Source: Eutreptiella sp. 'Long Island Sound 2002' (lineage: Eukaryota; Euglenozoa; Euglenophyceae; Eutreptiales; Eutreptiaceae). From it: a DNA stretch of 64,000 nt. The position numbers were made by a program, and so were the translations under genes. The notes below the pieces were generated by a model that did not search any database, was not told the origin of the DNA, and was given only the letters and a program-made list of their open reading frames with translations. The DNA lies in the NCBI GenBank assembly GCA_964036045.1, contig OZ038378.1, positions 38,007,228-38,071,227 of the forward strand, read 5' to 3'. Shown here piece by piece: positions 11,484 through 21,326 of the stretch; the first letter of the stretch is position 1, and the number at the start of each line of letters is the position of its first letter.

Positions 11484-12869
11484 GCGCCTACACACATTCA
11501 CGAATCCACATACGCACACAAACCTAGGCAACCAGAAACCAAAGAATGCAATCACACACTCACAGTGACGCACAAGGACACCTTCACCCACGCATCGATT
11601 TAAGCAAGCCCCCCGATTCACACACAAACATACATACAAACACACTAAATGAGAGAAACCAAGAGGGAACAAACCATCCACACTTGCGCACATGCGCATC
11701 GGCACAAGCACACAACCACGAACACACACAATCGCGCAACATACGTGCAAAGGTCATCGTCATTGCCGCCACCATCATGCACTCGATGCCATGGCCAACA
11801 AATAGGGAAGGCATGGCAAGGGCAAGGCAAGGGGGCGCGACGGGCAAGATAAGAGAAGGGGTTCGCATGGGAGCAAGCGGGGGGATGAGGCATGGCAAAA
11901 GGGGACGGGAGGGATAAGGAGGGAGGGGAATGAGTGTGTCATGGTGTAGGTCAAGATGGTTGTATGATGAACCTCACAAAAGCGAGCAATATCCTCTGTG
12001 CCCTATTTGCGCTTCATGGCGCGCGCCCCCGTGTGTGTGTGTGTGGGGGGGGGGGGGTGCCCTTGTCATGGGGCAACAAGGAACACCCTCGCAAATGGCT
12101 AGGTTCATATCCCCGAACCCCAACTCCGTAGCCACCTATCCCTAGCCCTTCACTTCACATGGTTCAATGTGGCCATGTGTTTATGTACACGCAAGACAAT
12201 TGCACACAAGAATGAATGTGGTTGTCAATTTGTGCATGTGCATGTGTGTGTGGACGTGTGTATGGGTGTATGGGTGTGTATGTGTTTGGATATTTGTGTC
12301 CTTGACGAAGTGTGTGTGTTTGGATGTTTGTGTGTTTGCCGCCACGGGTACATGTATGCAAGTATGTATGTGTGCATGCACGCTCCAGTTCTTGGAGAAA
12401 AGACATGGTGAGAACTGCGGACCAATGTTGGTGTGAGAAGGGTGAATTGTGGGCCAGCAAGGGTGGGAAGAGAGGGCGGAAAGGGGGAGAAACTCCTGAG
12501 TGAGCCTTGAGTGAGCCCCTAATGAGCTCTCAGTGAGCGCTCAGTGAGTGCTCAGTGAGCCATTTGGCGCGCTCAGTGAGAGCTAAGTGAGAGCTAAGTG
12601 AGAGCTAAGTGAGCCGGCTCCGTGACGGCTCAGTGACGGCTCAGATCGGGTGGTCAGTCAACTGAGCCGTCGAAAAAAAGAAAACCCCCCAGTCGAATCC
12701 TCTTGCACTAGGGATTGGGATCCCTTTGGGGACATTCCAAAACCCCAATTCACCCCCGAAAGCCACAAGTTTTCACATGAACCCCCTTGAAAAACACCGC
12801 TTAGCCCCAAATGAGCCGTTTTAGCCCCAACTGAGCCCCAACTTCACTCTTCGAAGTGAGCCGCAAGGA

Positions 12870-12879
12870 CAATATTGTA
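12870..12879. repeat. Putative target-site duplication, right copy
   Basis: CAATATTGTA, matching the left copy at nine of ten positions; one extra A separates it from the element end. Confidence 0.45.
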
Positions 12880-12884
12880 TGGAT

Positions 12885-13463
12885 TTTTGCTTTGTTGGAT
12901 TTGTTGTCCTTCGGAAGGTTGAAGTATTTTATGTTTGTTGGCCGGATGGCTATGTGCGTGGAAGATTTGTAGTTTGCCATTGCTGTGGTTCTTTGTCTGC
13001 TTCTTTTCCATCCACTTGCAGACCACGTCCCTTTTGTTTTTCGTCGTACCTTCTCTATTGTTGACTACATTGTTTGGTTATGCATGCGGCATCCTTTGTG
13101 CAATTTTTGGGTCAGGAGGCGTACAGTGGCAAGGAGTCGTTTGTGGATGCCGTTTGCTCTGGCTGTTAGTGTGCCAAGTTTTTTTTTCATTTGTCCATGC
13201 TTCAGATTCACCACACTAGACACTTTGTCAAGGACGCTTGTAATCAACATGCCCTACACTGTAGTGGTAAACGGATTGCTCGGGGGTTTGGGCCTATTAA
13301 TGAGGAGTGTTATGATATATCATGCTTGCTGTTTTTGCCACTTGTTGTGATGAGGGCTCACACAAGGATAATCGCAAGTTGGTGGCCAAAGCCCCATTGG
13401 CCCGCCGATTGCCCTCTATTTGGACGCGAGCACATCATGCTACATGCTCGTTGTGGTACTTAA
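12885..13463 (+). CDS. Possible multi-exon hypothetical gene
   Basis: Three exon-like pieces on the plus strand. 12900-12990 reads KVEVFYVCWPDGYVRGRF and then a Cys/His pair. 13022-13120 follows CCATCCACTTGCAG and reads HVPFVFRRTFSIVDYIVW. 13203-13463 follows GTCCATGCTTCAG and reads HHTRHFVKDACNQHALHC and on to TAA 13461. Each acceptor-like site precedes a protein-like stretch, but frames and donors are not certain. No family recognised. Confidence 0.25.
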
Positions 13464-13613
13464 TGAAGGGAGCCATACTTCTTGTATGATTGGATGCCCG
13501 CTATTGCCGTTTTTTCGCCCCGGCCCCACATGACACTAATATATGTTTCAATTGCACTATCCGTGTTCTTGCTCTGAATTGAATACATGTAGGGGCTTGC
13601 CAAGGCCGAAACA

Positions 13614-13814
13614 CTACCAGCATCCACAGTAGTCGTTCCTAGGCTTTGACGCATATGCATAGTGATTTGTTGCGTAGCATGGATACACAGCAATGAGGTA
13701 ATGTCCCATGACAAACCATACATTGTCCATCAGGTATGTGCCGCACCGCTGTGCACAGTACACCTTGTCACCCTTATATGTTATCCAAGTTGCAAAGCGG
13801 CACTTAGCTAGACC
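13614..13814 (-). CDS. Unrecognised exon, aromatic- and Cys-rich
   Basis: On the minus strand, 66 codons follow an AG (GCAAGCAG) and read as folded protein: CRFATWITYKGDKVYCAQ, then TYLMDNVWFVMGHYLIAV, then YPCYATNHYAYASKPRND. It ends at TAG 13614-13616, which sits inside GTAGTG and could instead be a splice donor; the frame continues plausibly beyond it to another TAG near 13557. A second minus-strand frame with a true ATG (13460-13723, 87 codons, ending TAA) overlaps it, so the real product is uncertain. The hydrophobic and aromatic segments suggest one or two membrane helices. Confidence 0.35.
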   Translation of the reverse strand, partial: GLAKCRFATWITYKGDKVYCAQRCGTYLMDNVWFVMGHYLIAVYPCYATNHYAYASKPRNDYCGCW

Positions 13815-13829
13815 TGCTTGCGTTGGTTA

Positions 13830-14950
13830 TTGCTTTTGCGGAGGCATAAGATCATCGGGGATTTGTGTTCTCTTTGTTAGAGGATAATAAGACGCCTTGT
13901 ATTATGATCAAGTGGTGATACACATCGTGCTATCTCGTGTTCCAGATACATCATCCGCCATGAAGAAGTCCCCCCGTGTTGCAGATAATGCACCCCTACA
14001 AATTCACGGCCACATACTGTCTTTTTTTTCCACCGCAGATTTTCCCGAGCAATGGTGTCCTTCCTCTTAAAAAGCCTATGTATACTCTTTCAAAGTTCAT
14101 TTTTTATGTAGCGTATATTCACCTCATTTTTTCCAGCTGAGTCCACATACAAGCATATGAGGAACGGGTAAAATAATATTTGGCTGCTTTGCATGTAGGC
14201 CACCACCCGAGGTTGCTTGCATCCACGGAGGCTAATCGCTTGTTGGGCCAGGCACGTGCCCTATACCCCTCTCTATACGAATATGCACAATTCGTTTGTT
14301 AACTGCACACCGTGTGCGTGGCTGCGCAGAGAAACCATGCTCTGGGAAAATAACAAGCGAAGTAGTATGCCGTCACTGTGTGCTTGGCCGTATTATTTAG
14401 AATGCCTGCTAGTGCTAGCAACGGCCTCGTTTTGTGGGATACTTCGGGTACTTGGAGCCCACGATGACCACAGAAAATGAAGATACTTTGACTCGAACGG
14501 CATGCCCCGTTTTTAGAAAGCAATTGCGTCACCACTCCGGCTCATGCATGAGGGTTTCTATCTCTTGCTTGGGCCCATATTATACCAATGAAAACATGAC
14601 ACTCCCGCCCCCCAACCCCCAAAGGTGGTGACGCAAGATGTAGTGCCACTTCTTGTATGGCACCTTTTTTTTGTTTTTTTGGTAGGCCACCGCACCCACC
14701 CCCGCCCTTTCCCCTGAAATTGGAATCCGTGGAGTCCCGGCGGCGCGACTAAGCCCTGGGATGCCAAAGGGCATGAGCGATGCACATATTCAGGTGGCCT
14801 GTCCAGGGCATGGTCGATAGTCGCTTTTGTTCTTTGAAACAGTTTTTTTTTCGCCCAGCTTTTTTTTTTCCATGAACAAAGTAGCCAGAAAATGTGTCCC
14901 TCTAATGGCCCCCATCTCATTTCTTCGGGTTGTTTGTAGTGTGCCATTCA
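13830..14950. other. Spacer, no supported gene
   Basis: Contains only short frames with poor composition. T-runs at 14660-14690 and 14846-14870 break any reading frame. It may hold introns of flanking genes. Confidence 0.4.
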
Positions 14951-15148
14951 ATGTCTGAAATAGCGGGTCCGGATTTGCGCATGCCGCAAGAGCCTCACTT
15001 TGAAGATACGGGTCCGGGCCCTTCTGAAGCGCCGGAACAGCAATCACCATCCACGGGCCCGCATGGGAATGGGCCATGTCGTCCTCAAAAGCGCCTAAAG
15101 CCCCTCACGCCCCTCATTGTGCCGCGTTCGGCATCTGCAAGTAGTTGA
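14951..15148 (+). CDS. Small acidic/Pro-rich protein or first exon
   Basis: ATG 14951 in context TTCAATGTC opens 65 codons ending in TGA 15146. The sequence is disordered and low in hydrophobics: an acidic start (MSEIAGPDLRMPQEPHFED), a Pro/Ser/Gly middle, then a basic PQKRLKPL patch like a nuclear signal. It resembles in style the N-terminus of the gene starting at 20575. It is likely a first exon; downstream partners are not certain. Confidence 0.4.
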   Translation: MSEIAGPDLRMPQEPHFEDTGPGPSEAPEQQSPSTGPHGNGPCRPQKRLKPLTPLIVPRSASASS

Positions 15149-15395
15149 AGGTAGTCACCTCCTTGTGCTTTTCTCCTCATGCCGTACAATGTGTGGACAC
15201 ATGCTTCATGGTTTCTTTGACTGGTTCGTACCTTGTTGGAGTCTGTGGTTGGTCGGCGCATATGAAGTTTAATCATATCACGTATTACAACCTTGTGTAC
15301 TGATGGTCAACTTGTGTTGTGCACGCCGGGTTTTTTGCGGTCCGGGAATGGGGGTTCTTGGACCACTGTGTTGCTCTTGGTCCACACAGAGTCCC

Positions 15396-16261
15396 ATGGC
15401 TTCCCCTATCGATCATGAGAAGCATCTCCCCTTCCTTGACGAGGGTTGGTCGTACCAATCTTTGAATACGGAGATTTTCAAGAGGACCCATGGGCCTTGG
15501 ATTCTGAGAAACTCTTGGCACACCTCGCTCAGCCGGAGTCTTGCACACCACCGTCCAAACCACCGCTTCTTGCTGACCCCCCTACCCACGGCTTCTTCTC
15601 CCGCCTTCAGCCCCCAATGCACACCACACACCCCGTACCAACCCTCCGTGAACAGCCCTACACCACACATCCGACCCCCTATGGTTGTACCTTAGACCCC
15701 CCGACCCCTTCCCGCTAGTCTCCGCAAGATCCCGTCTCCTCATGGACCAAACACCTCCTTAACACCATCGAACCATCAATTATGCACGACGTTCTGAACA
15801 TGGGGGTTATGCGCTACCAATTTGTGGTGGAGCGTCGAGGGTCTCTCCAACTGTACCTCCGAGGGGAGCGTGTTAGCCGGAGCCATTTTATTGAGCTCAG
15901 CCCGGAAACGGCAGTGGTTAATGCCATTGCCATAGACCCCAATTGCCCTCCAGCCCGTCCACCCCTGATCGGAAAACCGGCAGGACAAGATGTAGCAGTG
16001 CACTTCAAGGCCATACCTAGCCAACCCACGCTGGGCGCACTTCTTGAGCGTCACCGTACCTCGCTCCTCCCCATGCGGCCAACTATTACCCCCCACACTG
16101 AAAAACGTGCAAAACTTGCCCGTACCCTGGTGAGGCGGCAGGTGTCTCAAAAGGCGGATGTGCGCACGCTTATAAGGATGGCTCGTGGTGACTCAACCCC
16201 TCCCAAATGCATCCATCCCAAACACCAAATAGCCAGTGGTCGACCCCAAGGACATCTATAG
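15396..16261 (+). CDS. Hypothetical protein with one frame change and one in-frame TAG
   Basis: ATG 15396 gives MASPIDHEKHLPFLDEGW. Near 15445 a neighbouring frame takes over and reads VVPIFEYGDFQEDPWALD, then a Pro/Thr-rich linker. A TAG at 15716 interrupts it. The same frame continues at once as SPQDPVSSWTKHLLNTIEPS and a globular domain (YQFVVERRGSLQLYLRGE ... QPTLGALLERHRTS) with a basic tail, ending at TAG 16259. Continuity of composition on both sides of TAG 15716 argues for one protein of about 285 residues. No family recognised. Confidence 0.4.
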
Positions 16262-16350
16262 TTCCCGAACCGTTGGCAACAATATTCGGCATATCCAACC
16301 CCAGGGCCTCACGGACCGCCAGTCCAATACCGGAGAACATATGTTCGTCT

Positions 16351-17262
16351 TTAGGTCTGTTGTTTGTACTGCTCCTTGTGGCAATGAGTCATGGAAATGT
16401 CGTTGTTTGCAGTGTAGTCAGCACTCACGTTGTTGATGAGCAGGATCCAAGTAGTACCGGGATTCAGCCCCAGTTGCAGCGGAAACTCGCGTGACACTGC
16501 GTTGTGCACTGTGAGCAAAGTTGCATCGAACCCAACATATTCAATAGCGGCCTGAAACACGCATTCCCCACACAATACCAGTTAAACACTCGCAACACAC
16601 TCTTCTATACCCTTATATGCAAAAGATTCAACATAAACAATAAATTAACCATGGCCTGCATCGGTGCCTACACGCACAATGTTCTCGAAAAGTTGCGGTG
16701 ATGTACAAAAGTGGCTGAGACAGTGGGCGGGTGCCCAGAGGCACCCTTATCGGAGGTCGGAAATGGGAGGTGTCCTCAAAGGTGCACTCAGCAACCATCT
16801 CATTGGTATATTTCAGGGTAGGCACGATGGTCTTGTCTTTGTTCGAGTACCGCTTCGGGGAAAGCGGACGTTTTCACTAACGGCAACCTCATCAGTGCAA
16901 AACATATCGCAGCCTCCCTCATTCTGGGTCTCTTTCTGCAGCTGGCCCTTCTCTGCTTGTCACTCTCCCTCATTGACATCCACCACATCCAGTCCCCCCT
17001 GGGCCATGTCTGGAATATGCAAGCAAACAATCTTAGCACGGGTGGGTGACAACACACTGGCAGCAAGCTGATGGGACAATGCGTCGTTAATCAACACGAA
17101 ACGGTTGGCGAGACAGCATACTTGAACGTTGCCATCGCTGTGTTTCCGGCCGCACATCGGATACCTCTCAATGCATGCATGGGCGCAATTACGGATGACA
17201 ACAGGAATGTATACCCAGGCTAGAGGTCTGCTTCCCCCCAGGGTCCCTCAGTTTGGAGATCT
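16351..17262 (-). CDS. Unrecognised minus-strand gene, about 270 residues in pieces
   Basis: Reading the minus strand from a TGA near 17262: VYIPVVIRNCAHACIERYPM and NRFVLINDALSHQLAASVLS, down to DVVDVNEGE. A TGA at about 16960 follows, and the same frame resumes QAEKGQLQKETQNEGG to SENVRFPRSG. Near 16830 the next frame continues IVPTLKYTNEMVAECTFEDT to LSQPLLYIT. After an interval ending in GTGTTTCAG (acceptor-like, 16552-16557) a last exon reads AAIEYVGFDATLLTVHNAVS and PGTTWILLINNVSADYTAN, ending TAA 16351. Composition is that of a soluble globular protein throughout. The TGA and frame change suggest a decayed copy or unrecognised introns. Confidence 0.45.
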
Positions 17263-17909
17263 CCGTTTTTCGCGTGTGCTATTTTTAGTAACAAATGTTA
17301 CTATTTTTAGTAAACATTTTTTGCTCATTTCTGGACATTCTGGGCACCTAGGGACCATCCGACCGGATGCTCAACCTTTTTTTCGCAAGCCGGACGCGAT
17401 GGCGACGTCCGCCCAAGCTTCTTCTTGCGAATGGAAGCCGGTTTGGAACGGGAAACCCGAAAAATATTTTATTCCGGGAAAAATGTTTTTTTTCCGAAAT
17501 GGAAAAAAAGAAAGGAAAACAATTGCTGTTGTTTGTGTGTACGCTTGTCATGATGCAGTGTCATCTCCCTTTCACGAGTACCAAAGTCTCCTGGACTTGA
17601 TCCGATGCTCTCATGCCTCTTGGTGGAAGTGCTGGTCATGCAAGGGGTTGGTTGACGCCCCCAAGGGGAAGGTTTTTTGATGTGAGTGCGAATGCACAGT
17701 ACGAGGCACGTGAGTTTCTATGGGGAGTGGCGTTTAAACTCCAACCGCGCCATGGACCAGCTGCTGCTCCCGTTCAGAAAAAGCAGCGGTCTGTTCTTTC
17801 CCTTTCGTGGCGGGGTCATAACGGCTTCCTTCATTGCGACGTCAGATGATCGATGTGCCAACGCCAAGTCATGCTCATGAACACCACAAGGGTTTATTCT
17901 TCACGCATT
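17263..17909. other. Spacer, one weak open frame
   Basis: A 183-codon plus-strand frame (17129-17680) spans this area but its first part lies antisense to the gene at 16351-17262 and its remainder is ordinary in composition. T- and A-rich runs at 17460-17520 are present. I do not call a gene. Confidence 0.35.
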
Positions 17910-18858
17910 GCACGCGGCACTGTGCCCACCATCCGGCCACTGAGCGCAATTGGAGTTTCCTTTATAAGAAAGCCCAAATCCCACACAGCACTAGTGCCTC
18001 TCCGGTGCAGACCATCCCGCCAATCGGCGCAATGGTTGTTTCATTAATCAGAAAGTCCAAATCCCACATAGCACTAGTGTGTGCCCTGTGCGGACCATCC
18101 GGCCACTCAACGCAATCGTCGTTTCATTGATATGAAAGCCCAAATCCCATGAAGCACTACTGCCTCTGCTGTGCGGACCGTGCGGCCACTCAGCGCAATT
18201 GGTGTTTCATTGATGAGAGAGCCCAAATCCCACATAGCACCAATAAATGTGGAGTGCGGACCATCCGGCCACTCAGCGCCCTTGGTGTTTCATTAATAAG
18301 AAAGGCTAAATCCCGCATAGCACTAGTGCCTCCATTGTGCGAACCGTCCAGCCACTCAACGCCATTGGTGTTTCATTGATAAGAAAGCCCAAATCCCACA
18401 TAGCAATAGTGCCTCTGCTGTGCAGACCATCCAATCACGAAGCTCAATTGGTGTTTCCTCAATAAGAAAGCCCAAATCACACACATCCATAGCGCCTCTA
18501 CTCTGCACACCATCCGTCCACTCGGCGAAATCGTCGTTTCATTGATAAGAAAGCCCCAATCCCACATAGCACCAGTGTGTGAGCCGTGCGGACCATCCGA
18601 CCACTCAGCGCAATCGTTGTTTCATTGATAAGAAAGCCCCAATCCCACAGACCACGAGTGCCTCTAATGCGCGCACCATCCGGCCTCTCGGCGCAATTGG
18701 TGTTTCTTTGGTAAGAAAGCCCAAATCCCACATAGCACTGGTGCCTCTATTGTGCGGACCATCCGGCCACTCGGCGCAATCAATGTGTCATTGATAACAA
18801 AGCCCGAATATCACATAGCACTAGTGCGTGGACTGTGCGGACCATCCGGCCACTCAGC
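17910..18858. repeat. 83-bp minisatellite, about 11.5 copies
   Basis: The anchor GAAAGCCCAAATCCCACA recurs near 17967, 18049, 18134, 18217, 18300, 18383, 18466, 18549, 18632, 18715 and 18798: after slightly irregular first units the spacing is 83 bp. Other conserved words are GTGCGGACCATCCGGCCACT and GTTTCATTGATAAGAAAG. Since 83 is not a multiple of three, the open frames across it are not coding. Confidence 0.97.
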
Positions 18859-18886
18859 AACCTATCCACCTCATCATCTCTAAGAT

Positions 18887-19054
18887 ATGACCACACACCA
18901 TGAACGGATGTTGGAGCTGCGGGGATTGGTGTACCATGTATGTGGTCCTATTGACCTCTCCTGGCTCCAAGTGTTTGCCTGCCTCTTGCCCAAGGTGGTG
19001 ACAAGCGAATGGGTCGCCACGCATGGGTGGCTTTTCCCGATGGAACAGCACTAG
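18887..19054 (+). CDS. Short hypothetical protein or exon
   Basis: ATG 18887 starts right after the minisatellite and runs 55 codons: MTTHHERMLELRGLVYHVCG, then LSWLQVFACLLPKVVTSEW, then HGWLFPMEQH, to TAG 19052. The sequence is protein-like and hydrophobic in the middle. The next frame starts two bases after the TAG (ATG 19056), so the two could be one gene with a frame change. Confidence 0.35.
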   Translation: MTTHHERMLELRGLVYHVCGPIDLSWLQVFACLLPKVVTSEWVATHGWLFPMEQH

Positions 19055-19055
19055 T

Positions 19056-19481
19056 ATGGAGGCTCTGCAGGCTTTACGACAAGACGCTCCGCGTGATGTG
19101 CGTGTAGCCCAGCGCGTGGTGCCCCCCCCCCCCCCCACACCTTCCCCCCACGCCCCGCAGGCGCCACAAGTTGCGGAACAACATGTGCTATTTTTGCGGC
19201 ATCAGGCTCTTGCATCAGTTCGAGTACTCCGTGCACTGAACAGGCTACATCTTCGTTTTGGATGGACCCTCGAGCGCCTCCACGAGGCGGAGGATACTCG
19301 TCTACCCTCGTTTGACCGCTCCACCCAGAACACCTCCCTGCTGTCTCAGATTGGCGGCACCCTCTTTGGGACTAGCAGTCGCTGTGTGGGGTTGGGTTGC
19401 AACAAACCGCCGCCCCCGAATGGTGTGTTGTCCCTCGGTGTCTATGCCGATGGGTACAAACGCGAGGGCGGGGGAATGTAA
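19056..19481 (+). CDS. Hypothetical protein with poly-Pro and helical core
   Basis: ATG 19056 to TAA 19479, 141 codons. An N-terminal helix (MEALQALRQDAPRDVRVAQR) is followed by a poly-Pro tract over a C run at 19122, then QALASVRVLRALNRLHLRFG, then a Ser/Thr-rich segment with SRCVGLGCNKPPPP. The part VRVLRALNRL resembles LLALRTVRVL in the gene at 22168-23010 in both wording and setting, so the two may be related. Function unknown. Confidence 0.4.
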   Translation: MEALQALRQDAPRDVRVAQRVVPPPPPTPSPHAPQAPQVAEQHVLFLRHQALASVRVLRALNRLHLRFGWTLERLHEAEDTRLPSFDRSTQNTSLLSQIGGTLFGTSSRCVGLGCNKPPPPNGVLSLGVYADGYKREGGGM

Positions 19482-19859
19482 ACATCAAAGTGTGTGTGAT
19501 TGATGCGGGGGGTTCACTTTTTCCCTTGAGGGCGCATGTTCCTCAATGTACGTTGCTGTTGACATGGAGGGAGATCTTGAAAAACGGCTACGACCAATTG
19601 GTCCGACAAGGACGTCCAGATTATTGAATAAGCTTCAAAAGACCCTTTTTAGTCTTCTTGTGCAGTGCGGGGGCGGCATGCATAATGTGAGTGTATGGGT
19701 GGAATTGAGGTTTTTTTATCGCCAATCACATGTACCACCGGTGCCCAGCATAGAACATTGAAAGAGAGACCAATATTGTCCGGTTACCGGTGGCAATTTT
19801 AGGAAATCTGTACCGACGTGCATGCGATATGCTTCGGTCCGTCGCTTGCAAGTTTTCGA
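19482..19859. other. Spacer, no supported gene
   Basis: Short frames only. A 71-codon frame at 19546-19761 starts with a plausible ATG but has ordinary composition. It leads into the 157-bp repeats. Confidence 0.4.
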
Positions 19860-19871
19860 AAACCCTTGGAA

Positions 19872-20172
19872 AGATGCTCGGAAGTTTTGGCAGCCAGATC
19901 GGCCCTCAAAAACGGAACCGATATCGGTAGGAATGTTCCATGGGCTTCCCAGCCGACCGTGCCGGGGGAGCTCGGAAGAAATTTTTCAGCCCGAACCCAG
20001 TGGAATTTTGGTTGGATGCTTGGTGGAAAGATGCTCGGAAGTTTTGGCAGCCAGATCGGGTCCCAAAACGCAACCAATATCGGTAGGAATGTTCCATGGG
20101 CTTCCCAGCCGACCGTGCCGGGGGAGCTCGGAAGAAATTTTTCAGCCCGAACCCAGTGGAATTTTGGTTTGA
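19872..20172. repeat. 157-bp direct repeat, two copies
   Basis: GCTCGGAAGTTTTGGCAGCC starts at 19876 and again at 20033. GGAATGTTCCATGGGCTTCC and the sequence up to CCCAGTGGAATTTTGGTT are shared nearly perfectly. Frames on both strands stay open across both copies, which follows from duplicating one open stretch with frame change, so I do not call a gene. Confidence 0.95.
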
Positions 20173-20179
20173 TGCTTGG

Positions 20180-20480
20180 TGCCTACCTTGCCTGCAAGAT
20201 GCCATGGAGAACAGCACGTTGAAGCTAATGTTTGTCTACCCTTTGTCTGCTTTGCCTACAAAACTGCATGGAGAACACGGTGCTCAAGCTTATGATTGCT
20301 TCCCCTTTGTGCTCCTTTGTGAATTTGGACTTTTGCTTTTGACATGTGCAACGCTAGTTTGATCCTTGGTGGAAGCTTTGCCTACAAACTTGCATCGAGA
20401 ACACTGTACTCAAGCTTATGAATGTTTGCCCTTTGTGCCTTGTGATGCTTTGTGCCTGCTTTTGTGGTTTTCTTTTTGCA
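20180..20480. repeat. Diverged tandem repeat, about 135 bp, three copies
   Basis: CTTGCCTGCAAGATGCCATG, TTTGCCTACAAAACTGCATG and TTTGCCTACAAACTTGCATC each precede a variant of GAGAACAC...CTCAAGCTTATG (20190, 20250, 20385). TTGGTGGAAG words link it to the preceding 157-bp repeat. No coding sense seen. Confidence 0.75.
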
Positions 20481-20574
20481 TGTGTGTCGCTTTCTCACCT
20501 AGGCCCCTTTGAGTAGACTCACTAATGTATTCCCTTTTTGTGCTCAGAACACTTTTTGTCACCTGCAACAGACA

Positions 20575-21326
20575 TGTCTGGTAGTCAAGGCAGTGCCGCT
20601 AGTGCCTCGTCTTCGTCCGCTCAGCCCCCCCAGCCCGTTCAGCAGCTCCCGGAACCGAATCTGGAGCTTGAGGGCGAGCTCATTGACGCGGACACAGCCA
20701 ATACCGAAATTCCCGAACCGGGTGATACACAATCGCGCCTCCAACACGCCCTAGCAGCACTGTGCCTGCGGCATAAGCCGTCAGAGACCATTGAACCCAG
20801 AATGATAAGGGTTTTTTTGGACAGGGTCGTCCCTGATGCATACCGCATCCAGCCCAAGGATACCTTGCTGGCTATGCTTATGCATAAGCATTTTTCAATC
20901 CCTGTCTTGACGACACGGGAGGCTGTGGGCAACACAAGCCCCAGCAAACATGAGACCTCGTACGGTGTACAATACAGAAACCTCTGCATTGTTGGTCCGG
21001 ATCCGAAATACAACACGGACCGGACCTTTGCAGAGGAATTTGACGAGAGGCTGCGTGTACATTACATGTACTTGAAATCAATACTGTCCACACACCCGGA
21101 CAGTACCATTCGCGAGTTAAAGTGGACCCAGAGCGATGTAGTTACTTGGTTCAAAGAGGCCAAGATCAAGAAGCGGTCCAAAAAAGTAGTTACCTGCAAC
21201 GTGCAGTTCCCCCCCCTCTCATTTATTCATGTTCCGTTCGAGGTTTCGAGGGTTATCATAAACGATGCCTTCTGCGAGTCCCCACATGCAACGGCTGGGA
21301 CTTCCGAGATCAACCCTGCAATATGA
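20575..21326 (+). CDS. Hypothetical protein, 250 residues, uninterrupted
   Basis: ATG 20575 (context AACAGACATGTCTG) to TGA 21324. An N-terminal disordered part is rich in Ser, Ala, Pro and Gln, then acidic (LELEGELIDADTANTEIPEP). From about residue 55 a globular domain follows: SRLQHALAALCLRHKPSE, MIRVFLDRVVPDAYRIQP, YGVQYRNLCIVGPDPKYN, FDERLRVHYMYLKSIL, then RELKWTQSDVVTWFKEAKIK with the basic cluster KKRSKK. It has no membrane segment. It is one of the few frames here with no interruption and a real ATG. The layout suggests a nuclear regulatory protein, but no family is recognised. Confidence 0.6.

Larger units (their letters stand above)
7815..12868. mobile_element. 5.05-kb fold-back (long-TIR) element, no transposase
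   Basis: The left end CCTGCGGCTCACTT matches the complement of the right end AAGTGAGCCGCAAGG. Correspondence continues inward along the whole length: 8160-8290 with 12370-12506, 8300-8590 with 12060-12360, 8870-9300 with 11330-11780, 9660-9780 with 10940-11050, and 9840-9900 with 10780-10840, all about a centre near 10340. Arms are about 2.3 kb, with differences mostly in microsatellite length: the GGGTGT tract at 9440-9545 is much shorter in the right arm at 11160-11200. Long open frames in the arms are simple-sequence artefacts. No transposase is encoded, so it would be non-autonomous. Family assignment (Mutator-like or fold-back) rests on structure only. Confidence 0.85.

Noticed and set aside
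7805-12879. A longer palindrome extending beyond the duplication
   Set aside because: Sequences outside 7805 and 12879 no longer correspond (GCACATGCAACTG against AATCCATAC), so the element ends there.
17834-18794. Open frames across the 83-bp repeats
   Set aside because: A period of 83 changes frame with every unit, so no unit-level protein repeat is maintained.
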